Source: CAIWHR01 sp963816925 (GTDB lineage Bacteria > Pseudomonadota > Gammaproteobacteria > Burkholderiales > Casimicrobiaceae). Taken from it: 64,000 nucleotides of DNA. Position 1 is the stretch's first letter. Every line of letters begins with the position of its first letter. Positions 46,787 to 58,584 of this stretch are shown here, piece after piece. Below the pieces are notes generated by a model, which was given only the letters and a program-made list of their open reading frames with translations, did no database searches and was not told where the DNA came from. A program made the translations under genes and the position numbers. The stretch covers positions 84,768 through 148,767 of the forward strand of contig CAWFMY010000035.1 in NCBI GenBank assembly GCA_963816925.1. Direction: 5' to 3'.

Positions 46787-46891
46787 TGCGTTCCTGCCGG
46801 TTTTCGTGCCCAAACGCGCCATTCCGGCCTGAAAGGGACAGCACGCCGGTAAAACCGCAGGATTATACCGCAGCGCGGCAAACCGGGGAAA

Positions 46892-46911
46892 CGCGGCGGA
46901 CAACCGCCGCG
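46892..46911 (-). terminator. terminator hairpin after tctA
   Basis: 8-bp stem (46892-46899 with 46904-46911) around ACAA, followed on the minus strand by a short T-rich stretch. It lies just past the tctA stop and upstream of tpiA, so it would end tctCBA transcription. Confidence 0.5.
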
Positions 46912-46918
46912 CGGGGGA

Positions 46919-48406
46919 TCAGGCCCCGGCGACCTGGCGCATGCGCCGGATGACCGGCGGCAGGAACCACGCGGCGAGCGTGAGCACGCCCAGCGTCGCC
47001 GCGATTGGACGCGTGAAGAACGCGAGCACGCTGCCGTCGCTCTTGATCATCGACGTGATGAAGTTTTCCTCGAGCATGCCACCCAACACCACGCCCAGGA
47101 TCGCGGGGGCGACCGGAAAGCCATTTTCCTCGAGGATGTAGGCAATCACGCCGGCGACGAGCATGACGCCGACATCGAAGGGAGTGTTGTTGATCGCGAA
47201 CGCGCCCACGATGCAGAAGAGCAGGATCACCGGCATCAGGACGTTCCGTGGCACCTTGAGGATCTTCTTCGACGCCTTGATGCACATCCACCCCAGCGGA
47301 ATCATGATGAGGTTGGCGAGGATGAACAGCAGGTACACCGCGTAAATATTCTGCGGATCGCGGGTGAAGAGCGTCGGCCCGGGGTTCATGTTCTTCATGT
47401 ACAGCACGCCGATGACGATCGCGGTGATCGAGTCTCCCGGGATGCCGAATACCAGTGCGGGAATCCACGCGCCCGCCAGCGCACTGTTGTTCGCGGCACC
47501 CGACTCGACGATGCCTTCGACATGTCCGGTGCCGAATTTCTCGGGCTCCTTCGAGAGCTTCTTGCTCATCGCGTAGGACATCCATGCCGCGATGTCGGCG
47601 CCCGCCCCCGGCAGCGCGCCGACCAGGGTGCCGAGCGCGCTGCCGCGCAGGATCTGCATCGGATATTTGACCGTCAGCGCCCACATGCCCTTGAAGATGT
47701 TATGGATGGGCTGGTCGACAATCTTCATCTCCGGTCCGGTGTCAACCGCAAAGCGGATGATCTCCGAGATCGCGAACATGCCGATCATCAGCGGAATCAT
47801 GCCGATGCCGCCCATGAGTTCGGTGTTGCCGAACGTGAAGCGCGGGAATCCGGCGGGATTGCCAAGGCCGACGCAGGCGACCGAGAGGCCGATCAGCAGC
47901 GACACGACGCCTTTGAGCGGGCGTTCGGACGTGATCACGACCGCGCAGCTCAGCCCGAGCAGCACCAGCCAGAAGTATTCGAACGAGCTGAACTTGAGCG
48001 CAACCTCGGCCAGCGCCGGCGCGGACACGATGAGCACGGCCGTGCCGAAAAGACCGCCGATCGCCGAAAAGACGAGGCCGGCGCCCAGCGCAGTCTCCGC
48101 CTGGCCCTTCCGGGTCATCGCATAGGCCTCGTCGCAATACGCCGCCGACGCGGGCGTGCCCGGCATGCGAAGCAATGCGCCGGGGATGTCGCCGGAGAAG
48201 ATGGCCATCGCCGTCGCCGTGACGATGGTCGCGATCGCCGGGATCGGTTCCATGAAGAAGGTGACCGGCACGAGCAGCGCGGTCGCCATGGTCGCGGTCA
48301 GCCCCGGCACCGCGCCCACGAACAGCCCGAACAGCGACGCCAGCAGCATCGGCCACAGCGTCTTGAAGCTGAAAACCATGCCGAAGGCGGTGGCGAGCGC
48401 GTCCAT
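46919..48406 (-). CDS. tctA: tripartite tricarboxylate transporter permease, TctA type
   Basis: Large membrane subunit (495 aa, about 12 TM segments) of a Bug/TTT carboxylate importer. The family signatures are GLFVGAVPGLTATMATALLV near the N-terminus, then SGDIPGALLRMPGTPASAAY and the second repeat GALPGAGADIAAWMSYAMSK with GIPGDSITAIVIGVLYMKN. Start at 48406 overlaps the tctB stop by one base. It works with TctB and the periplasmic TctC encoded upstream. Confidence 0.94.
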   Translation of the reverse strand: MDALATAFGMVFSFKTLWPMLLASLFGLFVGAVPGLTATMATALLVPVTFFMEPIPAIATIVTATAMAIFSGDIPGALLRMPGTPASAAYCDEAYAMTRKGQAETALGAGLVFSAIGGLFGTAVLIVSAPALAEVALKFSSFEYFWLVLLGLSCAVVITSERPLKGVVSLLIGLSVACVGLGNPAGFPRFTFGNTELMGGIGMIPLMIGMFAISEIIRFAVDTGPEMKIVDQPIHNIFKGMWALTVKYPMQILRGSALGTLVGALPGAGADIAAWMSYAMSKKLSKEPEKFGTGHVEGIVESGAANNSALAGAWIPALVFGIPGDSITAIVIGVLYMKNMNPGPTLFTRDPQNIYAVYLLFILANLIMIPLGWMCIKASKKILKVPRNVLMPVILLFCIVGAFAINNTPFDVGVMLVAGVIAYILEENGFPVAPAILGVVLGGMLEENFITSMIKSDGSVLAFFTRPIAATLGVLTLAAWFLPPVIRRMRQVAGA

Positions 48407-48879
48407 CAGAACGCGATTCCCGTCAACAGTCCCCACGGCAGCGGCACCCGCAGCATCTTGTAGAACGCGTACCAGATGACGAGCGTCGCGACGACGGCGA
48501 CCAAAGCGGCTGCCCCGCGGCGCACGCCGAGCGTGGTGAACCAGATCCAGAGCAGGACTGGCGCGATGATCAGGAAGCCGATCGCATTGGCGAGCCACAC
48601 ATACGCCGCCACGCCGCCGACGATCGCCGCGAAAGCGACGAAGTGGCGGCCGGAGCGCATCCACTCGGCGGTCTCGTACCACGGCTCGGCGGCGCGATTG
48701 CGGACGCCGCTGACGATGAGCATCACGCCGCACACGGCGAACGCCGCGGCGATCAGTCCCGGGAACAGCCCGGGACCGACCTGCTGCCCCGGGATCCGCG
48801 GGAATGACTGGACGTGGACGATGACGACGAGGCCGAGCAGGACGAGCACGGCGCCGAAGATCGCGTCATTTATCTTCAT
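48406..48879 (-). CDS. tctB: tripartite tricarboxylate transporter TctB family protein
   Basis: Small four-TM subunit (157 aa). Start chosen at 48879 (MKINDAIFGAVLVLLGLVVI), the usual family opening; a longer reading begins in non-conserved codons. The PGLFPGLIAAAF motif is typical. Coupled to tctA by stop/start overlap. Confidence 0.88.
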   Translation of the reverse strand: MKINDAIFGAVLVLLGLVVIVHVQSFPRIPGQQVGPGLFPGLIAAAFAVCGVMLIVSGVRNRAAEPWYETAEWMRSGRHFVAFAAIVGGVAAYVWLANAIGFLIIAPVLLWIWFTTLGVRRGAAALVAVVATLVIWYAFYKMLRVPLPWGLLTGIAF

Positions 48880-48943
48880 CGCGCCCGCGTCCCTTCGCCG
48901 GTCGCGGCCCACGCGGACACGGCGCCGCGCGCCGGCCCGCGCG

Positions 48944-49906
48944 TCACTTGGCGAGGCCGACGGCCTTCATCGTCTTGCCCATGGCGGCGTCGCCGGTCGC
49001 CATGAACGCCGCGAATTCGGGACCCGGCGCCCACGCGGTGCCGAAGCCCCGGCTCGCCGCGAAGTCCTTCCATTCCTTGCTTTCGGCGATCTTCTTGATC
49101 GTCGCGATCAGCTTCGCGTTGACGTCGGCCGGCAATCCCTTGGGGCCGGCGATCCCGCGCCACGCGGCGACCGAGATGTTGACGCCCATCGCCTGCTGCA
49201 TCGTCGGCACGTCGGGGAACAGCGCCGCGCGCTTGTCGTCCATGACGGCGAGCGGCCGCGCCTTGCCGGCATCGATCAGCGGGCGTGCTTCCGGCAGCGA
49301 CGCGGTCACGATATCAACGCCGCCGGCGACGAGGTCCTGCATGGCGGGCGCCGCGCCGTTCGACGGGACCCAGGGAATCGCCGTCTGCGGAATCTTCAGG
49401 TCGTCGAGCAATCCGGCGAGCGCAAGATGCCAAATGCCGCCCTGCCCGGTGCCGGACGCTTTCATCTTTCCGGGGTTGGCCTTGGCGGCGTCGAGCACTT
49501 CCTTCACCGACTTGTACGGCGAATCGGCGCGCACCGTGAAACCGGCCGGATCGGAATTGACGAGCGCCAGCGGCGTATACGAGCCGGGCCCGAGATCGGT
49601 CAGGCCCTGCCAGTGCATCATCGTGATCTCCACGGTGATCATGCCGAGCGTGTAACCGTCGGCCGGCGCCTGGGCGATTGCGCTGTGGCCCACCACGCCG
49701 CTGCCGCCCGTGCGGTTGACGACGTTGACCGGCTGGCCCAGCTCCTTTTCCATCATCGTCGCGAAATAGCGGGCGGTGCCGTCGGTGCCGCCGCCGGCCC
49801 CCCACGGGACAATGAAGGTGATCGGGCGATCCGGATAGGCGGCGAGCGCCACCGATGCGGCCGCGAACGCGATGAGCGCGACGAGCGCGCGCTGGACGAT
49901 ACTCAT
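48944..49906 (-). CDS. tctC: Bug family tripartite tricarboxylate transporter substrate-binding protein
   Basis: Periplasmic binding protein (320 aa) with signal peptide ALVALIAFAAASVALAAYP. The family motifs YPDRPITFIVPWGAGGGTD and NVVNRTGGSGVVGHSAIAQA surround the ligand site, with QDLVAGGVDIV later. It captures a carboxylate and delivers it to TctAB. A strong SD (AAGGAGG) precedes the ATG, and a sigma-70-like promoter with an overlapping GntR-type operator lies about 80 bp upstream. Confidence 0.93.
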   Translation of the reverse strand: MSIVQRALVALIAFAAASVALAAYPDRPITFIVPWGAGGGTDGTARYFATMMEKELGQPVNVVNRTGGSGVVGHSAIAQAPADGYTLGMITVEITMMHWQGLTDLGPGSYTPLALVNSDPAGFTVRADSPYKSVKEVLDAAKANPGKMKASGTGQGGIWHLALAGLLDDLKIPQTAIPWVPSNGAAPAMQDLVAGGVDIVTASLPEARPLIDAGKARPLAVMDDKRAALFPDVPTMQQAMGVNISVAAWRGIAGPKGLPADVNAKLIATIKKIAESKEWKDFAASRGFGTAWAPGPEFAAFMATGDAAMGKTMKAVGLAK

Positions 49907-49983
49907 GGGCTTCCTCCTTGCAGGATTGGACTGCGGCGCCGCGGCGGCCGGCCTCTGCTGGGCGGTGCGCTGCGGTGGCGACG

Positions 49984-50012
49984 ACGTTAGCAGCGCATCC
50001 CGTATTGGTCAA
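49984..50012 (-). promoter_or_regulatory. sigma-70-type promoter for tctCBA
   Basis: On the minus strand, TTGACC (-35, 50007-50012) is followed by a 17-bp spacer and TAACGT (-10, 49984-49989). The predicted start of transcription is about 70 nt before the tctC ATG. The -35 box overlaps the end of the upstream amidohydrolase gene. Confidence 0.6.
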
Positions 50013-50905
50013 GTGGTCTGACCAGTTGCGCCGGCCTTGAGGCCGCCCGCGGTCGACCCACGAGCGAGACTGCTGCGCACGTAGTCCGCGAGCACGGAAA
50101 CAAGCGTCTCGAGGTCGCGCTCGAGCTTCGCGTAGCCTTCGTTGGGCTGCAGCGTCGTTTCGTCCATGTAGAGCCGGCGGTTGACCTCGATCTGCAGGCT
50201 GTGCCGGTTTTCCGCAGGTCGCCCGTGCTTGCGGACGAGCTCCACGCCCTTGTACGGGTCGTTGATCGCGACGTCGTAGCCCATGTCGCGCAACGCGGCG
50301 GCGACAGCGCGCGTGAGGTCGGGGGCACACGTCGTCCCGTCGCGGTCGCCCAGCACGAAGTCGGCGCGCGCGCGCCCCGGATCGTCGGCGTTGGCGTCGC
50401 CAACCGCGGGCATCGAGTGGCAGTCGACATGCCAAACCGCGCCGAATGTTCGATGGAACGCGTCGAGATCGTCGGCGAGGGCGTCATGGTAGGGCCGCCA
50501 GTAACGGTCGATGCGCGCGCGCACTTCGGCGGATTGGAGCTTGCGGTCGTACATCGCGACACCGCTCGCGCACGATGCGCCAGACGAGCCCGATGCCCTG
50601 TGTGGTCTTGCGCGAAGGCGTGAGCGGTTCGCCCCACGCATCCGCGAGAAGCTCGGGGTCGACGTCGGCGAGACCGCGGTTCGGGTCGATGTAGCTCCGC
50701 GGGAACGTCGCCTCGATCAGCGTCGCGCCGTGCCGCGGCGCGCACCGATAGAGCCGGGCGACATGCGTGTCTTCGGCGCGCCGCACCTCGTCGCGCGGCG
50801 GCGCATGGTCGAAGTCGTCAGGGTAATCCTCGCCGCTGTGCGGCGAATCGAGCACGAGCGGCAGCGGCGCGCCGACCGGCAGGTGACGGAGGTACGGTGC
50901 CCCGC

Positions 50906-50909
<4 letters not shown>
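50009..50909 (-). CDS. N-formylglutamate amidohydrolase family protein, one frameshift
   Basis: Hydrolase of the HutG/FGase family. The N-terminal part (PLVLDSPHSGEDYPDDF, EATFPRSYIDPNR) is in one frame and the rest (VWHVDCHSMPAVGDANADDP, VLGDRDGTTCAPDLTRA, NRHSLQIEVNRRLYMDE) in another, joined near 50565 where one extra C occurs. The joined protein is about 299 aa. The conserved DSPHSG, DPNR, DCHSMP and E-N-R motifs support an amidohydrolase acting on N-formyl or N-acyl amino acids. Its ATG overlaps the stop of the peptide-transporter ATPase (ATGA), placing it in that operon. Confidence 0.82.
50011..50027. promoter_or_regulatory. GntR/FCD-type operator candidate
   Basis: AAGTGGTCTGACCAGTT is palindromic except at its centre and at one outer position. 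It fits the TGGT-N3-ACCA core recognised by FadR/PdhR/LldR-like GntR regulators. It touches the -35 box of the tctC promoter, where a repressor would block RNA polymerase. No GntR gene is present in the window. Confidence 0.5.
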
Positions 50910-51939
<1,030 letters not shown>

Positions 51940-51965
<26 letters not shown>

Positions 51966-53849
51966 GGTCGCGCATTCCCGCAAGCGCCGCCTCGAAATCG
52001 CGCGCGAACCCCGATGCGTCGTTGAGCGGCGACGCCGCCATCTGCTCCCGCAGCCTCGCGCGCAAATGCAGCAGTCGATCGTGGTCCGCCGCGAGGGCGC
52101 GCGCAACCGCGACGTATTCTTCGGACGAGGATGCGACCAGATCGTCGAGCCCGATCGCGCCGAGAATGCTCGCGCCGCTGCGGCGCGAACGGGCGGTCGG
52201 CCGGCGAGGCTCACCACCGGCACACCCATCCACAGCGCGTCGCAGGTCGTCGTGCCGCCGGTATACGGCCACGTGTCGAGCGCGATGTCGATGCGCGCAT
52301 GGAGGCGCGAGATAGTCGCGCGAGCGGCATCCGCGCGACGAATTCGACGCGCTCCGGCGCGACGCCCGCGCGCCGCGAAATGGCGCTGCAGCTCCTCGAT
52401 GCGGCCCGCCTCGGGCGACGTCATCAGCAGCATCCGGCTGCCCGGGACGCTGCGCAGGATTTCCATCCACGCGGCGAGCGCGGACGGCGACACCTTGCCC
52501 GGATTGTTGAGGCAGCCGAAGGTGACGATGCCGGATGCGGCGGACGGCGGCCGCGTCACGCCGGGCGCCTCGGCGTAGGGCGCGATAGCACCACATCGTG
52601 CGCGGCAGTCGCCACGGCGTCTCGAGGCCCGGAGGCCGACGCGCCGTCATCGGGATCGACGCGTGCGTCGGTGATGCGCCAATCGATCGTCGGAACGCCG
52701 GTCGCGCCGAGATAGCCGAGCCATGTCGCCTGCACCGGCGCCGGGCGCAGGAAGAACAGCGGCAGCCGGTTGTCGGCGGTGTGCCCGTCGAGATCGACCA
52801 GGACGTCGATGCCGTCCTGCCGGATGCGCTCGGCCAGCGCGCGGTCCGGCATCCCCGCGACCGGCAGGAAATGCTCGGCGAGCGACTGGATCCGCGCGGT
52901 CACCTCGTCGCCGCGCGGCTGGTTGTAGTAGCAGAACACCTCGAATGCGCGACGCGATCGTGGGCGGTCGAGCAACGGCAGGAAGAATGTCGCCACCGCG
53001 TGCTTGCGGAAATCCGCCGACACGTAACCGACACGGAGCCGCCGGGCGGAATTCGACGGCGCAACGGGCGGCAGCGGCCGGCAGAAGGCGCGCGAAATGA
53101 CGGCCGAATTCGCGATGCTCGTCCGCGACTTTCGCGGCGTCGAGGCGGTCCGACATGTTGAGCGTGAGGAGCAGGTTGCTCCAGACTTCGGGCCGGTTCG
53201 GCGCGGCGGCAAGCGAGCGCGCGAAACGCTTCGATCGCGCCCTCCGTGTCGCCGAGATCCTTGAGCATGTTGCCGAGGTTGCTGCGCGCCCGCTCGTGTC
53301 CGGGATCGAGCTCCAGCGCGCGCCGATACGCGTCGATCGCCTCGGTGGGCTGGCGCAGCTCGCGATGCAGGTTGCCGAGATTGTTGTGGACGGAAGCCGA
53401 CGACGGGATTGAGCACGAACGCGTGGCGGTAGTGCGGCAGCGCGGCCTCCGCGTCGCCGGCGTCTACAAGCGCGTTGCCCAGATTGACGCGGGCGTCGAA
53501 GAATTCGGGGTCGAGCGCCACGGCTTCCGTGAGCCGCGCGATCGCGTCTGCGAGCCGCCCGCACTGCCGGCTCGCGATGCCCTGCACGTTCCTGGCCAGC
53601 GCCGAGCGCGGTGCGACGCCGGCCCAGCGCGCCGCGATTCCCAGCGCGGCCTGCGGGCGGCCGGCCTCGAGCGCCAGCATCGCGTAGTCCTGCAGCGCCC
53701 CTGCATGATCGGGTTCGACCGCGAGCGCGCGTTCGAGCAGCGCCGCGGCCTCGGGCAAGATCCCCCGTGCCGCGCGCGCGCCGCGCCGCATCGACCATCG
53801 AGGCGACGTCGACGGCCGGTTCGGTGCGGATCGAGGTGTCGCGTGTCAT
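51940..53849 (-). pseudogene. TPR / O-GlcNAc-transferase-like (SPINDLY-type) protein, multiply frameshifted
   Basis: TPR repeats followed by a glycosyltransferase-41 domain. TPRs are visible (AVEPDHAGALQDYAMLALEA, LDPEFFDARVNLGNALVDAG, PDTSGRAATSATCSR-type helices in a second frame). The catalytic half has RRLRVGYVSADFRKHAVATF, a DGIDVLVDLDGHTADNRLPL segment, PVQATWLGYLGATG, FGCLNNPGKVSPSALAAW and LDTWPYTGGTTTCDALWMG. At least six frame changes occur along 1.9 kb. Such bacterial enzymes glycosylate proteins (for example flagellin or adhesins) or act in polysaccharide pathways. It lies between two ATPase genes of a peptide importer, which is an unusual position. Confidence 0.68.
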
Positions 53850-53861
53850 GGCGTCACTGCG

Positions 53862-54858
<997 letters not shown>

Positions 54859-54867
54859 GTGCGCTCT

Positions 54868-55780
54868 CTATCGCTGCAGCCGCGGATTCAGCACGTCGCG
54901 CAGCTGGTCGGCGACGAGATTGATGCTGACGATGGTGAGCAGGAGCGCGATGCCCGGGAAGAAGCTGATCCAGTACTTGCCGGACAGCAGGTACTGGTAG
55001 CCGTTCGAGATGAGAAGCCCGAGCGACGGCTCGGTGATCGGCAGGCCGAGGCCGAGGAACGACAGCGTCGCCTCCAGCGTGATGGCCGCGGCCACCTGCA
55101 CCGTCGCGACGACGATCATCGGCGGCAGGCAGTTCGGCAGCAGGTGGCGAAAGACGATGTGCCGCCGGCGACAGCGCGAGGCAGCGCGCCGCCTCGACGT
55201 ACTCCTTGCGCTTCTCGACCAGCGCCGCGCCGCGGACCGTGCGCGCGTAATACGCCCACTGCACGGTGATGAGCGCGATGATGACCTTGCTCGTGCCCTG
55301 GCCCAGCACCGCGATCAGGATCAACGCGATCAGGATCGCCGGAAACGAAAGCTGGATGTCGACGATGCGCATGATGAGCGCTTCCGTGCGGCCGCCGAAA
55401 TACGCGGCGGGCAATCCGGCGGCGAGGCCGATGACGAGCGCCAGCACGGTCGCGATGACGCCGACGGAAAGGCTGATCCGCAGCCCGTAGAGGATCGCCG
55501 ACCACATGTCGCGGCCCTGGTCGTCGGTGCCGAGCCAGAATGTGCCGCCAGTCGGCGTCCTCGATCCCGGCGGAAGCCGGCTGTCCATCACGTCGAGCTG
55601 CGCGAGGTCGTAGGGGTTCTGCGGCGACAGCCACGGGGCGAACAGGGCGAGGAAGAGGATCACGCCGAGCAGCGCCAGGCCGAAGACCGCCACCGGGTTC
55701 GCGCAGAAGTCGGAGACGATCCGCTGGAACGGCGTCTCGACCGCGCGGGCGGCAGGAGTCGTGGTCGGCACGCTCGCCAT
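54868..55780 (-). CDS. oligopeptide ABC transporter permease (DppC/OppC type), one frameshift
   Basis: Inner-membrane permease. From ATG 55780 it reads through FGLALLGVILFLALFAPWLS, FWLGTDDQGRDMWSAILYGL and IQLSFPAILIALILIAVLGQ, to EKRKEYVEAARCLALS. The frame breaks near 55170, and the end (VQVAAAITLEATLSFLGLGL, then INLVADQLRDVLNPRLQR) is in another frame up to 54868. The EAA loop spans the break. It follows the DppB-type permease by 5 nt. Confidence 0.86.
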
Positions 55781-55785
55781 CGGCC

Positions 55786-56766
55786 CTACCCCTTGCTTTC
55801 CGTCAGCCGCACCCGCGGATCGAGCGCCGAATAGAGCACGTCGACGGCCAGGTTGATCGCGATGAAGAACGTGACGATGACGAGCAGGTACGCGACGATC
55901 ACGGGCCGGTCGAGGACGCCGATGGAGTCGATCAGCAGCTTGCCCATGCCCGGCCACGCGAACACGCTCTCGGTGACGATCGCGAACGCGATCAGCGCGC
56001 CGAACTGCAGCCCGATCACGGTGACGATCGGGATCAGGATGTTGCGCAGCACGTGGACGCCGATCACGCGCGCGTTGGTGAGCCCCTTGGCGCGGGCGAA
56101 CTTGACGTAATCCTGCAGGAGCGCCTCGTGCGCCCCCGAGCGAGTGAGGCGGATCAGCAGCGCGACGTTGAACAGCGCAAGGTTGGTGGCCGGCATGACG
56201 AGGTGCTTCAGGCCGTCGACGGACAGGAACGACACGGGGACGAGGCCGAACAGCAGCGTCGTCGGCCCGCGGCCGTTCGACGGCAGCCAGCCCAGCATCA
56301 CCGAGAACACCATGATCATCATCAGGCCGACCCAGAACGTCGGCAGCGAAAACCCGAGGATCGAGCCCGTCATGATCGTGCGCCCCGCGATGCCGTTCGG
56401 CTTGAGGCCCGCCCACAGCCCGAGCGGGATCCCGAGCATCACCGCGATGACCATCGCCGTGATCGCCAGTTCCATCGTCGCCGGCATCCGCTCGAGGATC
56501 AGCCCGAGGGCGGACGTGCTGTGCACGAACGACCGGCCGAGGTCGCCGTGCATGACGCCGCTCAGGAACGTCAGGTACTGCTCCCACATCGGCTTGTCGA
56601 GGCCGAGCGCCGCGATCGCCCGCTCGCGGTCGATCTGATCGGCCTGCGGGTTGATCAGGATGTCGATCGGGTTGCCGATCGCGTAGACGCCGGCGAACAC
56701 CAGCAGCGACATCACGAAGAGGACGACGACGCTCTGGAGACTGCGGCGGATGATGTAGACGAGCAT
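55786..56766 (-). CDS. oligopeptide ABC transporter permease (DppB/OppB type)
   Basis: 326-residue permease with six TM segments. The opening LVYIIRRSLQSVVVLFVMSL, DLGRSFVHSTSALGLILERM, LPTFWVGLMMIMVFSV, the EAA-type loop RAKGLTNARVIGVHVLRNIL and the closing LAVDVLYSALDPRVRL are typical of the DppB group. It pairs with the DppC-type subunit encoded next. Confidence 0.94.
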   Translation of the reverse strand: MLVYIIRRSLQSVVVLFVMSLLVFAGVYAIGNPIDILINPQADQIDRERAIAALGLDKPMWEQYLTFLSGVMHGDLGRSFVHSTSALGLILERMPATMELAITAMVIAVMLGIPLGLWAGLKPNGIAGRTIMTGSILGFSLPTFWVGLMMIMVFSVMLGWLPSNGRGPTTLLFGLVPVSFLSVDGLKHLVMPATNLALFNVALLIRLTRSGAHEALLQDYVKFARAKGLTNARVIGVHVLRNILIPIVTVIGLQFGALIAFAIVTESVFAWPGMGKLLIDSIGVLDRPVIVAYLLVIVTFFIAINLAVDVLYSALDPRVRLTESKG

Positions 56767-56840
56767 GGTCGATGCGGCGGAGCCCGGAAAAGCGGACGGC
56801 GGCCGGGAGCTCCCGACCGCCGCCCGTCAACACGCCATTA

Positions 56841-58427
56841 TCAGCCCTTCACCGGCCGGAATTGGAACGCGAGCGTGTATTCGTCGGTGCGCGGCGTGTA
56901 CGCCACGTTTTTGGACGTTGCCCAGACGGTGAACTGGAAGTGGATCGGCATGATGCCGAGATCCTCCATCGCGAGCTTCGTCGCGTTCTGCAGCATGACG
57001 CTCCGGTTCTCGTCGTTGACCTGCTGCAGCGCCTGCTCGATCAGGTAATCGACCTTGACGTTGCTGTAGCGGCCCCAGTTGACGGCGCCGAGGCCCTTGT
57101 CGCGGTTGAACGTTGCGAGCAGCGAGCGCAACGGACTCGACGCTTCGCCCGTCGAGGCGCCCCAGCCGACCATGTGGAAGCTGAATTCCTGCTTCGCGGC
57201 GCGCCCCGAGTACGGCCCCATCGGCGCCGTCTCGACCTTGGCAGCGATGCCGACCCGCGCCAGCATCTGCGCGACCGCCTGGACGATCTTCTCGTCGTTG
57301 ACGTAACGGCCCGACGGACCGTGGATCGTGATGTTGAAGCCGTCGGGATAACCGGCCTCGGCGAGGAGCTTCTTCGCGCCGTCGGGATCGAAGGCATCGG
57401 GCTTCAGCCCCGGGACGTGGCCGAAGAGCTTTTCCGAAACGAGCTGCCCGGAGGGTATCGCCTGCCCCTCCATCACGCGGTCGGCGATGGCCTGCCGGTT
57501 GATCGCCTTGGAGATCGCGCGGCGCACGCGGACGTCCAGCAGCGGATTCTTGTCCATCGGCTTGCCCGCCTTGTCCGTGATGAACGGGCTGACGCGCGAA
57601 AGGTGGTCGAAGTTGAAATAGATCACGCGGTGGGAGATCTTCGAGGTCACCGTGAACTTGGGGTCGCCCTTGATGCGCGCGAGGTCCGCGGTGGGCGTCT
57701 GCTCGATGGCGTCGACGTCGCCCGACAGCAGCGCCGCGACGCGCGCCGACTCGTTCTTGATGATCTTGAAGGTGACCTTGTCCCACGGCGACTTCTCGCC
57801 CCAGTAGTTGTCGTTGCGGACGAGGTCGATGCGGTCGCCGGAGGTGTACTTGACGAGCTTGTACCGTCCGCTGCCGATCGCCGCCTTGCCGCTGTTGAAG
57901 TCCTCGGTGGAAGCGCCGGTCGCCACCTTCTTCGACACGATGTAGATCGTCGACAGGTCGTTGGGCGCGAGCGGGTACGGCGCGGCGTACTTGAAGCGGA
58001 TCGTGTAGGGGTCGACGATCTCCTTCGCGATGATCGCCTTCGTGTACGCCGAGAACGGGCCGGGGCTGTTGGGAACGTTCGGCACCCGGTCGAGCGAGAA
58101 CACGACGTCCTCTGCCGTAAGCTCCGAGCCGTCCGTGAACTTGACGCCCTTGCGCAGCTTGAATTCCCACGTCTTGTCGTCGATCGTCTTCCAGGACGTC
58201 GCGAGCCCCGGGATCATCTTCGAGTCGGGGTCCATCTGCACGAGCTTGTCGAAGACGTGCTCGGCGACGTTGTTGTTCGGGAAGAGGTTGAAGAAATGCG
58301 GATCCATCGACGTGACGTCGGCGGCGACGGCGATCTTGAGGTCGGCGGCGGCGGCCGGCGGCGCCAGCGCGAATGCCGCGGCGGCGGCGACGATGGAAAG
58401 GGCATGGCGTAGCGGCGAATGGCGCAT
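56841..58427 (-). CDS. ABC transporter substrate-binding protein, SBP_bac_5 (DppA/OppA) family
   Basis: Periplasmic solute-binding protein of 528 aa, first gene of the peptide importer operon. Signal peptide HALSIVAAAAAFALAPPAAA is followed by DLKIAVAADVTSMDPHFFNL and MIPGLATSWKTIDDKTWEF, the family signature region. Later VRRAISKAINRQAIADRVM and AGYPDGFNITIHGPSGRY are typical of nickel/peptide/opine-binding members. Start at 58427 is taken (MRHSPLRHAL); a longer reading has no signal-like start. The exact ligand cannot be read. Confidence 0.93.
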   Translation of the reverse strand: MRHSPLRHALSIVAAAAAFALAPPAAAADLKIAVAADVTSMDPHFFNLFPNNNVAEHVFDKLVQMDPDSKMIPGLATSWKTIDDKTWEFKLRKGVKFTDGSELTAEDVVFSLDRVPNVPNSPGPFSAYTKAIIAKEIVDPYTIRFKYAAPYPLAPNDLSTIYIVSKKVATGASTEDFNSGKAAIGSGRYKLVKYTSGDRIDLVRNDNYWGEKSPWDKVTFKIIKNESARVAALLSGDVDAIEQTPTADLARIKGDPKFTVTSKISHRVIYFNFDHLSRVSPFITDKAGKPMDKNPLLDVRVRRAISKAINRQAIADRVMEGQAIPSGQLVSEKLFGHVPGLKPDAFDPDGAKKLLAEAGYPDGFNITIHGPSGRYVNDEKIVQAVAQMLARVGIAAKVETAPMGPYSGRAAKQEFSFHMVGWGASTGEASSPLRSLLATFNRDKGLGAVNWGRYSNVKVDYLIEQALQQVNDENRSVMLQNATKLAMEDLGIMPIHFQFTVWATSKNVAYTPRTDEYTLAFQFRPVKG

Positions 58428-58526
58428 CAAGTGACCTCGGCGGCGGAAGGGGCGTTGGAAAGTGCGGGACAGTGGGAGACCTCGCGCCACGCCGGACGGC
58501 GGTTCGGCGCAGCAGGATCGTGACGA

Positions 58527-58556
58527 AATCTATCGCGAAAGGCGGGCCAGCGTCAA
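58527..58556 (-). promoter_or_regulatory. sigma-70-type promoter for the peptide importer operon
   Basis: TTGACG (58551-58556, minus strand) and TAGATT (58527-58532) are separated by 18 bp, about 100 nt before the start of the binding-protein gene. Confidence 0.5.
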
Positions 58557-58584
58557 AACGATGCCGCCCCGCAGCGCGCGACGG

